Shown: in pieces, positions 8,064-16,735 of the stretch
Layout of the letters: each line of letters begins with the position of its first letter
Numbering within the stretch: the stretch's first letter is position 1
DNA from: Ensifer sp. MPMI2T
GTDB taxonomy: Bacteria > Pseudomonadota > Alphaproteobacteria > Rhizobiales > Rhizobiaceae
Direction of reading: 5' to 3'
NCBI RefSeq assembly: GCF_004827385.1
Contig: NZ_SRXN01000008.1
Span: 148,152 to 212,151 of the forward strand
DNA: 64,000 nucleotides
Position numbers and translations under genes: made by a program
The notes under the pieces: model-generated
Database searches by the model: none
What the model was told of the DNA's origin: nothing
What the model saw: only the letters and a program-made list of their open reading frames with translations

Positions 8064-8127
8064 AGAACCGCCCGGCATCGCGCCCTACTGTCGGCTCATG
8101 AATTCTGGCATGACCACAGGAGCCGCC

Positions 8128-9480
8128 ATGCACGCCTCGATCCTTCAGAAATACGGCGAAATGCGCCTGCCGCGTTACACAAGCTATCCGACCGCGCCGC
8201 GTTTTGCGGACACGATCGACCACGAGACTTATTCCGAATGGTTGGCGGCGATACCGCGCGAGCAAGACGTCTCGCTCTATCTGCACATCCCCTTCTGCCG
8301 TTCGATGTGCTGGTATTGCGGCTGTCACACGACGATCACCCGGCAGGACGAGCCGATCCTCGACTATCTCGCGGTCTTGAAGGACGAGATCCGGATGGTG
8401 GCGGGCCGCACGCGGCAGCCTCTTCCAATCGGCGAAGTGCATTTCGGTGGCGGCACGCCGACGATCATCGAGCCGGAGGAATTCCTCGCGCTGATGAATT
8501 TGTTGCGCGAGCAATTCTCCTTCGCCGGCTCAACCGGCATCGCAGTCGAGATTGATCCGCGCCGGCTGACGGTGGGGATGGCGGAGGCGCTTGGCGCCGG
8601 CGGCGTCACCCGCGCCAGTCTCGGCGTGCAAAGCTTCGACCCGGTCGTCCAGAAAGCCATCAACCGCATCCAGAGCGAGGCGCAGACGGCAGACGCGGTT
8701 CATCATCTGCGCCGCTCCGGCGTCGGGAACATCAATTTCGACCTGATCTACGGCCTGCCGCATCAAACTGTCGAGTCCTGCGTCGCGACCGCGAAGGCGG
8801 CTTTGGCGATGCGGCCGGAGCGCTTTGCCGTTTTCGGCTACGCACACATCCCCTCGTTCAAGAAGCACCAGCGCATGATCGACGAGAACGCGCTGCCGGA
8901 CGGCGCCGCCCGCAGTGCCCAGGCGATGGCGATAAGCGAGACGCTCGCTGCCGCCGGCTACCGGCAGATCGGCCTCGACCACTTCGCCCTGCCGCACGAC
9001 GACCTCGTAAAGGCTCAAGAGGCCGGAAAGCTGCGGCGCAATTTTCAGGGCTACACGACCGACAATTGCGAGACGCTCATCGGTTTCGGTGCGTCCGCCA
9101 TCGGCCGTTCACAGGAAGGCTATGCGCAGAACGAAGTGGCGCCCGGCCTCTACGCCCGCCACATCGCGTCCGGTCGTCTGGCGACGGCAAAGGGATATCG
9201 CCTTACCGGCGAAGACCGCATGCGGGCCGAGATCATCGAAAGGCTGATGTGCGACTTCAGTGCCGACATTGCCGCGATCGCCGCGGCCCACGGTTTCGAC
9301 GCTCGTCCGCTTATCGACCGGAACGCCAAGCTCGCAGCGCTCGCCGATGACGGCGTGCTGGACATCGCCGGCGGCGTCATTCAGGTACGGCAGGATCACC
9401 GCTTCGTCATCCGCGCCGTCGCCGCCGCCTTCGACGCCTATCTCGAACAGTCGCAAAGGATACACAGCAAAGCTGCGTGA
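8128..9480 (+). CDS. hemN: Oxygen-independent coproporphyrinogen III oxidase HemN
   Basis: Radical-SAM enzyme that converts coproporphyrinogen III to protoporphyrinogen IX without O2, supplying haem for NorBC and the Nap cytochromes. The 450-residue protein has the CxxxCxxC cluster motif at C57, C61 and C64 (FCRSMCWYCGC), the GGGTPT motif, and the family segment GVQSFDPVVQKAINRIQ. The start at 8128 has AGGAG 5 bases upstream; ATGs at 8098 and 8110 are alternatives. An FNR-type box precedes it. A terminator separates it from convergent norD. Confidence 0.95.
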   Translation: MHASILQKYGEMRLPRYTSYPTAPRFADTIDHETYSEWLAAIPREQDVSLYLHIPFCRSMCWYCGCHTTITRQDEPILDYLAVLKDEIRMVAGRTRQPLPIGEVHFGGGTPTIIEPEEFLALMNLLREQFSFAGSTGIAVEIDPRRLTVGMAEALGAGGVTRASLGVQSFDPVVQKAINRIQSEAQTADAVHHLRRSGVGNINFDLIYGLPHQTVESCVATAKAALAMRPERFAVFGYAHIPSFKKHQRMIDENALPDGAARSAQAMAISETLAAAGYRQIGLDHFALPHDDLVKAQEAGKLRRNFQGYTTDNCETLIGFGASAIGRSQEGYAQNEVAPGLYARHIASGRLATAKGYRLTGEDRMRAEIIERLMCDFSADIAAIAAAHGFDARPLIDRNAKLAALADDGVLDIAGGVIQVRQDHRFVIRAVAAAFDAYLEQSQRIHSKAA

Positions 9481-9499
9481 GGAACAAGTACGGCAAACG

Positions 9500-9528
9500 A
9501 AAAGCCCGGCGCGAATGCCGGGCTTTTT
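9500..9528. terminator. Rho-independent terminator between hemN and norD
   Basis: Stem AAAGCCCGGC / GCCGGGCTTT with a 7-9 base loop and a T-run on the + strand (A-run on the other), able to end both hemN and the nor operon. Confidence 0.9.
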
Positions 9529-9545
9529 CGCACTCCTCTGTCGCC

Positions 9546-11447
9546 TTACCCAGCAAGCCCGCGATAGATGGCGGGAAGTGCGGCCGGTAGCCGGGCGATG
9601 TTGCCGACCATGGCATAGCCGTTCTGGCCGAACATCGTCGGCACATAGGATCGCGCCTCGCGGTCAACGGTGACGGCAAAGGTACTGATCCCGCTTCGGC
9701 GCGCCTCCGACACGGCACGCCGGCTGTCTTCCAGCGCGAAGCGTCCCTCGTAGTGGTCGACGTCGTTCGGCTTGCCGTCGGTCAGCACCAGAAGCAGCTT
9801 CTTGCGGTTCGGCTGCTTGCGGAGCTCGGCCGACGCATGCCGGATCGCTGCGCCGATGCGGGTGTAATAACCGGGCTTGAGCGCGGCGATCCGCGCTTCG
9901 ACAAGACCGCTCATCGGCTCGTCGAAAGCCTTGACGGTCTCCACCCGCACCCAGTCGCGCCGGCGCGACGTGAAGGTCAGGATCGAATGGTTGTCGCCGC
10001 AAGCCGCCAGCCCGTGGGCCAGGATCGTCAGCGCCTCCTTCTCGACATCGAGAACGCGGTGATTGTCCGACCAGGAATCGGTCGACAGGGACACATCGAC
10101 AAGGATGGTGACGGCGAGATCGTGCGCCTGCGGCCGGCTCATCAGGTGAATGCGGTCGCTTCCCTGCCCGCCGGCCGCAAGATCGGTGCGTGCACGAACC
10201 ACGGCGTCGAGATCGAGGTCGGCGCCGTCGATCTGCGCGCGCAGGACCTCGTGGCGCGGACGCAGCACCTCGAACTGGCGCCGCACGCGACGAATGAGGC
10301 TTTGCGTCTCCGAGGTCAACTCGGCGCGGTCGCCGAGTGCGGAAGCGGGGGAAGCCAATACACGGCAATGGTCCTTGAGATAGGTGCCGGTACGGTAGTT
10401 CCACTCCGGATAAGTATGTTCGGCCGTCAACGGTGTGACGTCGACCGACTCGGGCGGCAGGTCCAGATCGAACCGGAAGCGTGCGGACGGGCGCCCCTTG
10501 CGTTCGCCAAGCGTCATCTCGTCCAGTTCTTCCGCAGCCTTCGCATCGTGGTCGTCGCTGTCGTCGGCCGGCCGGTCGACGTTGACCATCTCCGCCATCG
10601 CAAGGATCTTCTCGAAGCGGTTGAGAATGAACGGGCTGCGGTCGCCCTTGCGGTTCTCGGGGTTCTCGCGGGTCGCGACATGGCGCTCGGTCTCGACCGC
10701 GGACGGCGCCGCCCCGCCCTGCGCCGGCTCATCGTCCTCGCGTCGCGTTTCGGTCTCGGCGCGCACCAGCGCATCCGGCCAGAGCGGGAGAGGCAGCATC
10801 GGCAGATAACCGGGCGGCGCCCGATGCGGGAAGATAACCGGCAAATTCTTGTCCGACTCGCCAGCGGCCTTCCGCAACATGCCGAGAATGCGGTTTTCGA
10901 CATGCTTCTCCACGGATGGCAGCGCGCCTCGGGTCCGCTCTGCAAGGACGGCTGCCGCGAGCCGACGGTAACGCGCGCGCATGCCCGGGAATGTGTCCAA
11001 CACGGCGGTAACCGTCACTTCCGCACGGGCGAGTGCGGCAAGGTCGCGGCGGAGGAGATCGGCCTCCGCCAGCGGCTCCAGCGACATCGTTGCCATATAG
11101 GCGACAAGCCAGAAATAGAGATCGCGATTGAGATTCTTGTCCGGGAAAAGATCGATTTCCGCCGGCAGCATCAGCGATGCGTGATCGCGCCCGGGCTGCG
11201 TGAGCTTCTCTTCCCCGAGGCCAACGCGCTGGCGCCATTTGAGCCTGTGGGCCGAGGTGCGCCCGCGCGCCGGGGCGATCTGCACTGCGCTCTCGCCGCC
11301 GTGCCCGCGGAACGAGATTGCGAGGACCGGCAGGAGATCGGCAAGGCGTACCACGTGCTCCGGGTGGCGCCGCCAGGTACGCGTGTTGCCGATGAAGCGG
11401 TGCCAGGCACGGCCCACCGTTTCTTCCAGTTCGAGGAAATCGAGCAT
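9546..11447 (-). CDS. norD: NorD, nitric oxide reductase activation protein (VWA domain)
   Basis: 633-residue protein needed for assembly or activation of the cytochrome c-dependent NO reductase. The C-terminal third is a von Willebrand factor A domain with a complete MIDAS motif (ILVDVSLSTDSW) and LLLVLTDGKPNDVDHYEG. The central part is acidic. It partners with the MoxR-type ATPase NorQ, whose gene ends 10 bases upstream. It is the last gene of norEFCBQD and ends before the terminator shared with hemN. Confidence 0.95.
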   Translation of the reverse strand: MLDFLELEETVGRAWHRFIGNTRTWRRHPEHVVRLADLLPVLAISFRGHGGESAVQIAPARGRTSAHRLKWRQRVGLGEEKLTQPGRDHASLMLPAEIDLFPDKNLNRDLYFWLVAYMATMSLEPLAEADLLRRDLAALARAEVTVTAVLDTFPGMRARYRRLAAAVLAERTRGALPSVEKHVENRILGMLRKAAGESDKNLPVIFPHRAPPGYLPMLPLPLWPDALVRAETETRREDDEPAQGGAAPSAVETERHVATRENPENRKGDRSPFILNRFEKILAMAEMVNVDRPADDSDDHDAKAAEELDEMTLGERKGRPSARFRFDLDLPPESVDVTPLTAEHTYPEWNYRTGTYLKDHCRVLASPASALGDRAELTSETQSLIRRVRRQFEVLRPRHEVLRAQIDGADLDLDAVVRARTDLAAGGQGSDRIHLMSRPQAHDLAVTILVDVSLSTDSWSDNHRVLDVEKEALTILAHGLAACGDNHSILTFTSRRRDWVRVETVKAFDEPMSGLVEARIAALKPGYYTRIGAAIRHASAELRKQPNRKKLLLVLTDGKPNDVDHYEGRFALEDSRRAVSEARRSGISTFAVTVDREARSYVPTMFGQNGYAMVGNIARLPAALPAIYRGLAG

Positions 11448-11457
11448 CGCCAGGACC

Positions 11458-12270
11458 TCAGGCTATCAGAGAATCGGCCACTTCCAAGAGGGCTGCCCTG
11501 ACGTCGGGCTCGTCGGTCAGGGGCTCGATCATGGCGGCGCGAACAGCTTCCTTCGCCGGCGTCCCGGCGTCGATCAGGCAGGCGCAGTAGACGAGCAGGC
11601 GCGTCGAAACGCCCTCTTCGAGATCATGACCCTTGAGCGCTCTCAGGCGCGCGGCGAGATCGACGAGCCGGGCCACTTGCGCTTCCGCAAGACCGCTTTC
11701 CGCCGAGACGACGGCGATTTCCTGCGCCTTCGGCAGGAAGTCGAACTCGATCGCGACGAAGCGTTGCCGCGTGCTGGGCTTCAGGCTCTTGAGAAGATTC
11801 TGGTAGCCGGGATTGTAGGAGACGACCAGCATGAAACCGGGCGGCGCCTCGAGCATCTCGCCGGTGCGCTCAAGCGGGAGCATGCGGCGATCGTCGGTCA
11901 GCGGATGCAGGACGACAGCGACGTCCTTGCGCGCCTCGACGATTTCGTCGAGGTAGCAAACGCCGCCCTCGCGCACCGCGCGCGTCAGCGGCCCGTCGAC
12001 CCAGACGGTGTCGCCGCCCTTCAGGAGATAGCGGCCCGTGAGATCCGCGGCGGCAAGATCGTCATGGCAGGAAACGGTCGAAAGCGGCAGGCCGAGTCTC
12101 GCGGCCATGTGGCTGACAAAACGCGTCTTGCCGCAGCCGGTCGGGCCTTTCAGCAAGAGCGGCAACTGCCTGACCCAGGCGGTTTCGAACAGTGCGCATT
12201 CGTTGCCGAGCGGACTGTAGTGGGGAATGTCGGCGGTCGGGCGGGGTGCGTTCGGCAGAACAAGGTTCAT
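11458..12270 (-). CDS. norQ: NorQ, MoxR-family AAA+ ATPase
   Basis: 270 residues. Walker A GPTGCGKT occupies residues 42-49 and Walker B is VCYLDEI near residues 106-112. Works with NorD as an ATPase-VWA pair, thought to insert the FeB centre or otherwise activate NorBC. It lies between norB (78-base gap) and norD (10-base gap) on the same strand. Confidence 0.95.
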   Translation of the reverse strand: MNLVLPNAPRPTADIPHYSPLGNECALFETAWVRQLPLLLKGPTGCGKTRFVSHMAARLGLPLSTVSCHDDLAAADLTGRYLLKGGDTVWVDGPLTRAVREGGVCYLDEIVEARKDVAVVLHPLTDDRRMLPLERTGEMLEAPPGFMLVVSYNPGYQNLLKSLKPSTRQRFVAIEFDFLPKAQEIAVVSAESGLAEAQVARLVDLAARLRALKGHDLEEGVSTRLLVYCACLIDAGTPAKEAVRAAMIEPLTDEPDVRAALLEVADSLIA

Positions 12271-12348
12271 TTTGGTCTCCGTGACAAACGGTCGAAGCAG
12301 ATGGAATGACCGACCCCGACGCGGACGGCGGGGCCGGTTTTAAGGCGA

Positions 12349-13695
12349 TCATTCGGCGGGCTGGATCGAAGGGCTAAGCCGTGCGCTGCGCTCGCGGCCT
12401 GGAACCAGTACGGCCCAGATGAACATCAGCGCCGAGACGAGGACGACCGCACCGGAGCCGAGGCGGATCCAGTAGAACAGCGCCAACTGGTCCTGTACGT
12501 CCATGTAGCTTTCGCCAAGCACGCGCTGCAGGTGGACCTGGAGGACGCCTGCGAAGGTGAGGGCGAAGGTCATCACCGACATGGCGGTGCACATGGCCCA
12601 GAAGCTGACGATCGAGAGCCACTGGTTGTAGGGCTGGCGACCGCGGATTTCCGGGATGGCATAAGCCATCACCGCCAGGTTCAGCATCACATAGGCGCCG
12701 AAGAAGGCGAGATGGCCGTGGGCCGCAGTCACCTGCGTGCCATGGGTGTAGTAGTTCACGGAGGACAGCGTGTGCAGGAAGCCCCAGACGCCGGCGCCGA
12801 AGAAGGCCATGACAGAGCAGCCGATCGACCAGAGAAGAGCTGCGCGGTTCGGGTGCTTGCGCCCGGCCTTCCAGGTCATCACGAAGGTGAAGATCACCAT
12901 GGTGAAGAACGGTGCGACTTCAAGCGTCGAGAAGAGCGAGCCGATCCACTGCCAGTAACCCGGCGCGCCGATCCAGTAGTAGTGGTGCCCGGTGCCGAGG
13001 ATGCCGGAGAAGAGCGCCAGGCCGACGATGACATAGAGCCACTTCTCGACGACCTCGCGGTCGATGCCGTTGAGCTTGATCATCAGGAAGGCGAGCACCG
13101 ATGCCATGATCAGTTCCCAAACACCTTCGACCCACAGGTGGACGACGTACCACCAGTACATCTTGTCGAGCGCCAGGTTCATCGGGTTGTAGAAGGCGAA
13201 CAGGAAGAAGATCGCCACGCCCCACAGGCCGAAGATCAGGATGTTGGTCACCGTTGTCTTGCGGCCTTTGAGAACGGTAAGCGTGATGTTGTAGAGGAAC
13301 ATCAGCGCCACCACGACGATGCCGACCTTGATCGCGAAGGGCTGCTCGAGAAACTCGCGGCCCTCGTGAATATGCAGCAGGTATCCGACCACCGCGACGG
13401 CCGCCGCGATCAGGAAGAGCCAGAACTGGGCGACAGCAATCTTGGTGCTGTAAAGCTCCGTTTCCGCTTCCTCTGGCAGAAGATAGTAGGTAGCGCCCAT
13501 GAAGCCCATCAGCAGCCAGACGATTAGCGCATTGGTGTGCACCATGCGCACGATGTTGAACGGCAGGAGCTCGGAGAGCGTGTTAGGCAGGACGTAGATG
13601 GTGCCGGCGAGAACACCGAACAGCACCTGGGCGATAAACAGGCCGAGTGCACCATAAAAATAGAGCATCGCGACCTTCTGGGTCTGGTATTTCAT
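12349..13695 (-). CDS. norB: Nitric oxide reductase large subunit NorB
   Basis: Catalytic subunit reducing 2 NO to N2O in the cytoplasmic membrane, 448 residues with 12 helices. Haem and FeB ligands are all visible: His53 (VHTNALIVW), His186 with Glu190 and Glu194 (VVHLWVEGVWE), His237-His238 (GTGHHYYWIG), and His326/His328 (AAHGHLAFFG). The short form without a fused quinol-oxidising extension indicates a cNOR that takes electrons through NorC. It follows norC by 24 bases. Confidence 0.98.
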   Translation of the reverse strand: MKYQTQKVAMLYFYGALGLFIAQVLFGVLAGTIYVLPNTLSELLPFNIVRMVHTNALIVWLLMGFMGATYYLLPEEAETELYSTKIAVAQFWLFLIAAAVAVVGYLLHIHEGREFLEQPFAIKVGIVVVALMFLYNITLTVLKGRKTTVTNILIFGLWGVAIFFLFAFYNPMNLALDKMYWWYVVHLWVEGVWELIMASVLAFLMIKLNGIDREVVEKWLYVIVGLALFSGILGTGHHYYWIGAPGYWQWIGSLFSTLEVAPFFTMVIFTFVMTWKAGRKHPNRAALLWSIGCSVMAFFGAGVWGFLHTLSSVNYYTHGTQVTAAHGHLAFFGAYVMLNLAVMAYAIPEIRGRQPYNQWLSIVSFWAMCTAMSVMTFALTFAGVLQVHLQRVLGESYMDVQDQLALFYWIRLGSGAVVLVSALMFIWAVLVPGRERSARLSPSIQPAE

Positions 13696-13719
13696 GGTTC
13701 TTTACTCCAATCGCAACGC

Positions 13720-14172
13720 TTAGCCGGCTTCGTTCGGCGGCCAGTTCTGGGTCTTGATGCGGCTCGTCCACTCCAGGAAGTCGGCGAGATCGTTGAGCTC
13801 CTGTTCGGTGAGATTGAATTGCGGCATCTGCCGGCGCCCTTCGACGCCGGAGGGTTGCGCCGCCATCCACGCCTTAAGCGTCTCGCGCGCGCCTTCCGGA
13901 TCCTTGTCGCCGCCCCAGCGCTTCCAAACATTGCCGAGCTCGGGCGCGAAATAGGCGCCTTCGCCGAGAAGCGTGTGGCAGTTGATACAGGAGTTCTTTT
14001 CCCAGACGTGCTTGCCGCGCCCGACTGAGTCCGTCAGCGTCGTCTCGTCCGTCGAGCTCGTCTTCATGTAATAGTGGCTATGGGCCGTCAGCCCGACGAA
14101 TATTGCAAAGAAGAAGAAGGACCCGCCGTAGAAGACGTTTCGGGCCCCGGTCTTGGTGAGGCGTTCTGCCAT
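13720..14172 (-). CDS. norC: Nitric oxide reductase cytochrome c subunit NorC
   Basis: 150-residue membrane-anchored monohaem cytochrome c. An uncleaved N-terminal helix (about residues 11-30) is followed by the haem motif CINCH at residues 62-66 and a probable Met ligand in RQMPQF. It passes electrons from pseudoazurin or cytochrome c to NorB. The ATG at 14172 is preferred over the adjacent GTG because GGA lies 7 bases upstream. Confidence 0.96.
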   Translation of the reverse strand: MAERLTKTGARNVFYGGSFFFFAIFVGLTAHSHYYMKTSSTDETTLTDSVGRGKHVWEKNSCINCHTLLGEGAYFAPELGNVWKRWGGDKDPEGARETLKAWMAAQPSGVEGRRQMPQFNLTEQELNDLADFLEWTSRIKTQNWPPNEAG

Positions 14173-14342
14173 CACGTGGTCCTTTCGATTTCAGATGGCC
14201 GCGAAAGCGTGGCCGGCTTGATCTGATCCCCTCCCCGTTTGGCGCCCGCCTGCAGCGGTGCCGACGAATGTCCGGGGCACGATCCATGTCTATGGATTTC
14301 CCGCGCGCGTTCTTTGCGTTTCGGCAAACAAGGAGAGCGGTT

Positions 14343-14621
14343 TCAAACGGATGGCATGCCGGTGGCGAAAAGCTTCGCCGCCGCCAGCAGCGCAAGGATC
14401 AGCGGCCAGACCAAAAGCCCGCGCCGCATGCCGGCCGGACCGCAGCGCAGGCCCATGAAATCCAGGATGATCAGCCTGGCTTTGATGAACGCCAGGACGA
14501 GGACGGCGAAAACGACGATAGAGGCGCGGCCTTGAAAGGCGACCGCCGACATGCCCGAAAGGACGATGGCAACGAGCACGATCCAGGTCCGACCGAGTTG
14601 GTTTCGAGTGCGGTCCGTCAT
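14343..14621 (-). CDS. norF: NorF small membrane protein
   Basis: 92 residues with three hydrophobic segments (about 13-29, 33-50, 68-85) and the segment AFIKARLIILDFMGL typical of NorF and of cytochrome oxidase subunit IV-like proteins. NorF supports full NO reductase activity in other denitrifiers. It starts four bases after the norE stop and precedes norC by 170 bases. That is a longer gap than elsewhere in the operon, but I see no clear promoter in it. Confidence 0.85.
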   Translation of the reverse strand: MTDRTRNQLGRTWIVLVAIVLSGMSAVAFQGRASIVVFAVLVLAFIKARLIILDFMGLRCGPAGMRRGLLVWPLILALLAAAKLFATGMPSV

Positions 14622-14625
14622 GACG

Positions 14626-15183
14626 TCATACCAAATAGATGATCGGGAACATCACGATCCAGATGAGATCGATGACATGCCAGAGGGTTGTTATCAGGGC
14701 TACATCGCCGGGCGTCGGGCGCCAGGCGACGAGAAGCAGGATCAGGCCGCCGAACACCACATGCAGCAGGTGGAAGCCAGTGATCAGGAAATAGAGCTCG
14801 AAGAAGGCACCAAACCGGGCAATGTCGCCGCTTGCGAGTTCGCCGCTATATTCCGTGAGTTTGACCGCGACGAAGACGAAGCCGAGCAGGGCGGCCATGA
14901 CGAGGGCACGCCGGCGCTCCCCGGACAGAGCGGCCTTGCGCGCGGCGAGCGCGGCCTGCCAGCCGCTCGTCAAGAGCACCAGCGTATTGATGCCCGCGAG
15001 CAAGGGGTTGAGTTCGTTTCGCCCGGCAGCAAAAGCGTCGGCCTGCAGGAAGCCGGTGACGAGAAAGGCCACGAGCAGAATGCCGAAGGCCGCGAGCTCG
15101 CTCCAGACCAGAATCCAGAGCAGAAGCTCGTCCGCGGGCGCTTCCTCGTCCGCCTCGATGTCAGATATTGCGCATGCATCCAT
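14626..15183 (-). CDS. norE: NorE, cytochrome oxidase subunit III-like protein
   Basis: 185-residue polytopic protein of the haem-copper oxidase subunit III family, with motifs ILVWSELAAFGILL, FAAGRNELNPLLAGINTLVLLTSG and TGFHLLHVVFGGLILL. It is the first gene of norEFCBQD and is thought to assist NO reductase. The ATG at 15183 is chosen because GGGAGA lies 6-7 bases upstream; an upstream in-frame ATG would add 11 residues. An FNR-type box centred about 66 bases upstream of this start supports the choice. Confidence 0.9.
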   Translation of the reverse strand: MDACAISDIEADEEAPADELLLWILVWSELAAFGILLVAFLVTGFLQADAFAAGRNELNPLLAGINTLVLLTSGWQAALAARKAALSGERRRALVMAALLGFVFVAVKLTEYSGELASGDIARFGAFFELYFLITGFHLLHVVFGGLILLLVAWRPTPGDVALITTLWHVIDLIWIVMFPIIYLV

Positions 15184-15242
15184 GCCGCATCTCCCTTGAT
15201 CGGAAATAAACGGCACTTAGGCCAGCCGCCGAAGCGGCGTCT

Positions 15243-15256
15243 TTGACATTGCGCAA
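15243..15256. promoter_or_regulatory. FNR/NnrR-type box (norE promoter)
   Basis: TTGACATTGCGCAA, TTG-N8-CAA, ending 60 bases from the norE start on the left and 52 bases from the 51-residue ORF on the right. It could act in both directions. Confidence 0.75.
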
Positions 15257-15307
15257 GGAAGCCGCGCTTAAGACCCGATATCGGCAAGGGCAACCAGGAG
15301 TTCTTCG

Positions 15308-15463
15308 ATGACAGACGCACAGATCGGCCTTTCGGTCGCAACCCCCATCATCATCGTTTTCGCCCTCGTCCTCCACCGCATGGGCGTGTTGCAGCGCACC
15401 GGCACGGTCTCGGCCGTCCTGTTCTCGATCGCGATTGCCGTGGTGCTCTTTCTCGACCGCTAG
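15308..15463 (+). CDS. 51-residue membrane protein opposite norE
   Basis: Short gene: MTDAQIGLSVATPIIIVFAL then a polar turn and a second hydrophobic helix ending VLFLDR. Two predicted transmembrane segments fill most of the protein. AGGAG lies 7 bases before the ATG. It sits in the divergent region between norE and the hemerythrin gene, 52 bases from an FNR-type box. It could be an accessory subunit of a nitrogen-oxide enzyme or simply a conserved small membrane protein; I recognise no family. Confidence 0.7.
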   Translation: MTDAQIGLSVATPIIIVFALVLHRMGVLQRTGTVSAVLFSIAIAVVLFLDR

Positions 15464-15489
15464 CGCATGGTTCGTAATCAATCGGAAAC

Positions 15490-15503
15490 TTGCGATATGT
15501 CAA
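15490..15503. promoter_or_regulatory. FNR/NnrR-type box (hemerythrin-nnrU promoter)
   Basis: TTGCGATATGTCAA, TTG-N8-CAA, ending 62 bases before the start at 15566. It makes upstream in-frame start codons (15467, 15497) unlikely. Confidence 0.7.
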
Positions 15504-15565
15504 AGAAGCGAGCCTGCTCGCTGACTAAACGGTTGCGTCAGGATCAATCGATTGGAGTCCGGCTG

Positions 15566-16018
15566 ATGGCTGGAAAGGAAACGATGCAACGAAGCCGCAT
15601 GCTGGAGAACGGCTATGACGCGCTCCTGGAATTATGTGATCGGCTGGAGGCAATCGCCGACGCCTTGCCGAACGCAATCGATGTGAGGCGCTACGATGAG
15701 GTCGCGAACACGCTTGTGCCGACGCTTGGCAGCCTGCACGAACTGGAGGAACAAGTCCTCTTTCGGCAACTTCGCTCGCAAGCGGACGGTCGCAACGTCA
15801 CGACGTTGATCGAACGTCTTCGCGAAGAGCACGACCATGATGAGAAAGCGGCGGCGGAAGTCGCCGATGCCCTGCGCGAGCTTCTTCACGGTCGCTGCCG
15901 ACTAAGCTGGGACGCGATCGGCTATATGCTCCGTGCCCTCTTCCAGAGCCTCCGCCGCCATGTCGCGACGGAGCGTCTGCTACTTGCCGAATGCCGTCGG
16001 GGTGCCTCTCATGCGTGA
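15566..16018 (+). CDS. Hemerythrin-like domain protein
   Basis: 150-residue all-helical protein. Candidate diiron ligands are spaced as in hemerythrin-like HHE domains: His58 with Glu61/62 (SLHELEEQ), His89/His91 with nearby acids (EEHDHDEK), and His132 with Glu136 (RRHVATE). Such proteins bind O2 or NO or take part in Fe-S repair (YtfE type). GGAG lies 8 bases before the ATG. nnrU overlaps its end by 8 bases, so the two are translated as a unit under an FNR-type box. Confidence 0.82.
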   Translation: MAGKETMQRSRMLENGYDALLELCDRLEAIADALPNAIDVRRYDEVANTLVPTLGSLHELEEQVLFRQLRSQADGRNVTTLIERLREEHDHDEKAAAEVADALRELLHGRCRLSWDAIGYMLRALFQSLRRHVATERLLLAECRRGASHA

Positions 16019-16703
16019 ATTTTCGCTGGCCTTCGCGGTCTTTCTTGCGCTGCACATGGTGCCCGCCATGCCTAAACTTCGCGAGCGGCTCATTCAGCGG
16101 CTGGGCCGCAAGGGTTATTTCGCCGGCTATTCGCTGCTGTCGATCATGGCGCTCGTCTGGGTCTTCCACGCGGCGCTGACGCTCGATTTCATACCGCTCT
16201 GGGACCCGGCGCCTTGGCAGGCCTGGGTGACCTTCGTGCTCGCACCCCTCGGCATATTTCTTGTTCTTGCGGGCCTCTTCAGCGAGAACCCGCTTTCCGT
16301 CTCGATCTTTCAAGGCACCGGACGGACTGGAGCGATCGTCGGCATCACGCGACATCCGGTGCTCTGGGGATTCCTCATCTGGGCGGCGGGACACGTCGTG
16401 CCAAACGGCGATTTTCGCTCGCTCGTGCTTTTCGGCGGCTTCGCACTTTTTGCCGCGGGAGGCTTCCTGATGGTCGAGCGGCGCGCGCGCCGTCGCCTCA
16501 GCGACAAGTGGCCGAGCGCTGCCGCCGGCACGTCGATCTGGCCCTTCGCCGCCATCCTGAGCCGCCGCGCTCGCTTCCGGCTCGATCCGGTCCTGGTGCT
16601 GTCAGCCTTCGCCACGGCAGCCATCACGCTATGGCTGCTCGCCGGCGGCCACTACGCCCTCTTCGGTGCCGATCCACTGCTGCAAGCCTTTGCGATGTTT
16701 TGA
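16011..16703 (+). CDS. nnrU: NnrU family membrane protein
   Basis: 230 residues, about six hydrophobic helices; family landmarks include the GRTGAIVGITRHPVLWGF segment and the phrase LIWAAGHVVPNGD. NnrU belongs to the NnrU/isoprenylcysteine-methyltransferase-like group, and its loss impairs nitrite and NO reduction in other rhizobia. Start at 16011 overlaps the hemerythrin stop. A weak GCCGGG/CCCGGC hairpin at 16710-16734 separates it from convergent ubiX. Confidence 0.92.
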   Translation: MREFSLAFAVFLALHMVPAMPKLRERLIQRLGRKGYFAGYSLLSIMALVWVFHAALTLDFIPLWDPAPWQAWVTFVLAPLGIFLVLAGLFSENPLSVSIFQGTGRTGAIVGITRHPVLWGFLIWAAGHVVPNGDFRSLVLFGGFALFAAGGFLMVERRARRRLSDKWPSAAAGTSIWPFAAILSRRARFRLDPVLVLSAFATAAITLWLLAGGHYALFGADPLLQAFAMF

Positions 16704-16735
16704 CCAACTGCCGGGACGTTTTTCCTGACCCGGCT

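Noticed and set aside
9753..11501. 582-codon open frame opposite norD
   Set aside because: GC-rich antisense frame with Arg/Gly/Val-rich, domain-free sequence; norD on the other strand is well supported by its VWA domain.
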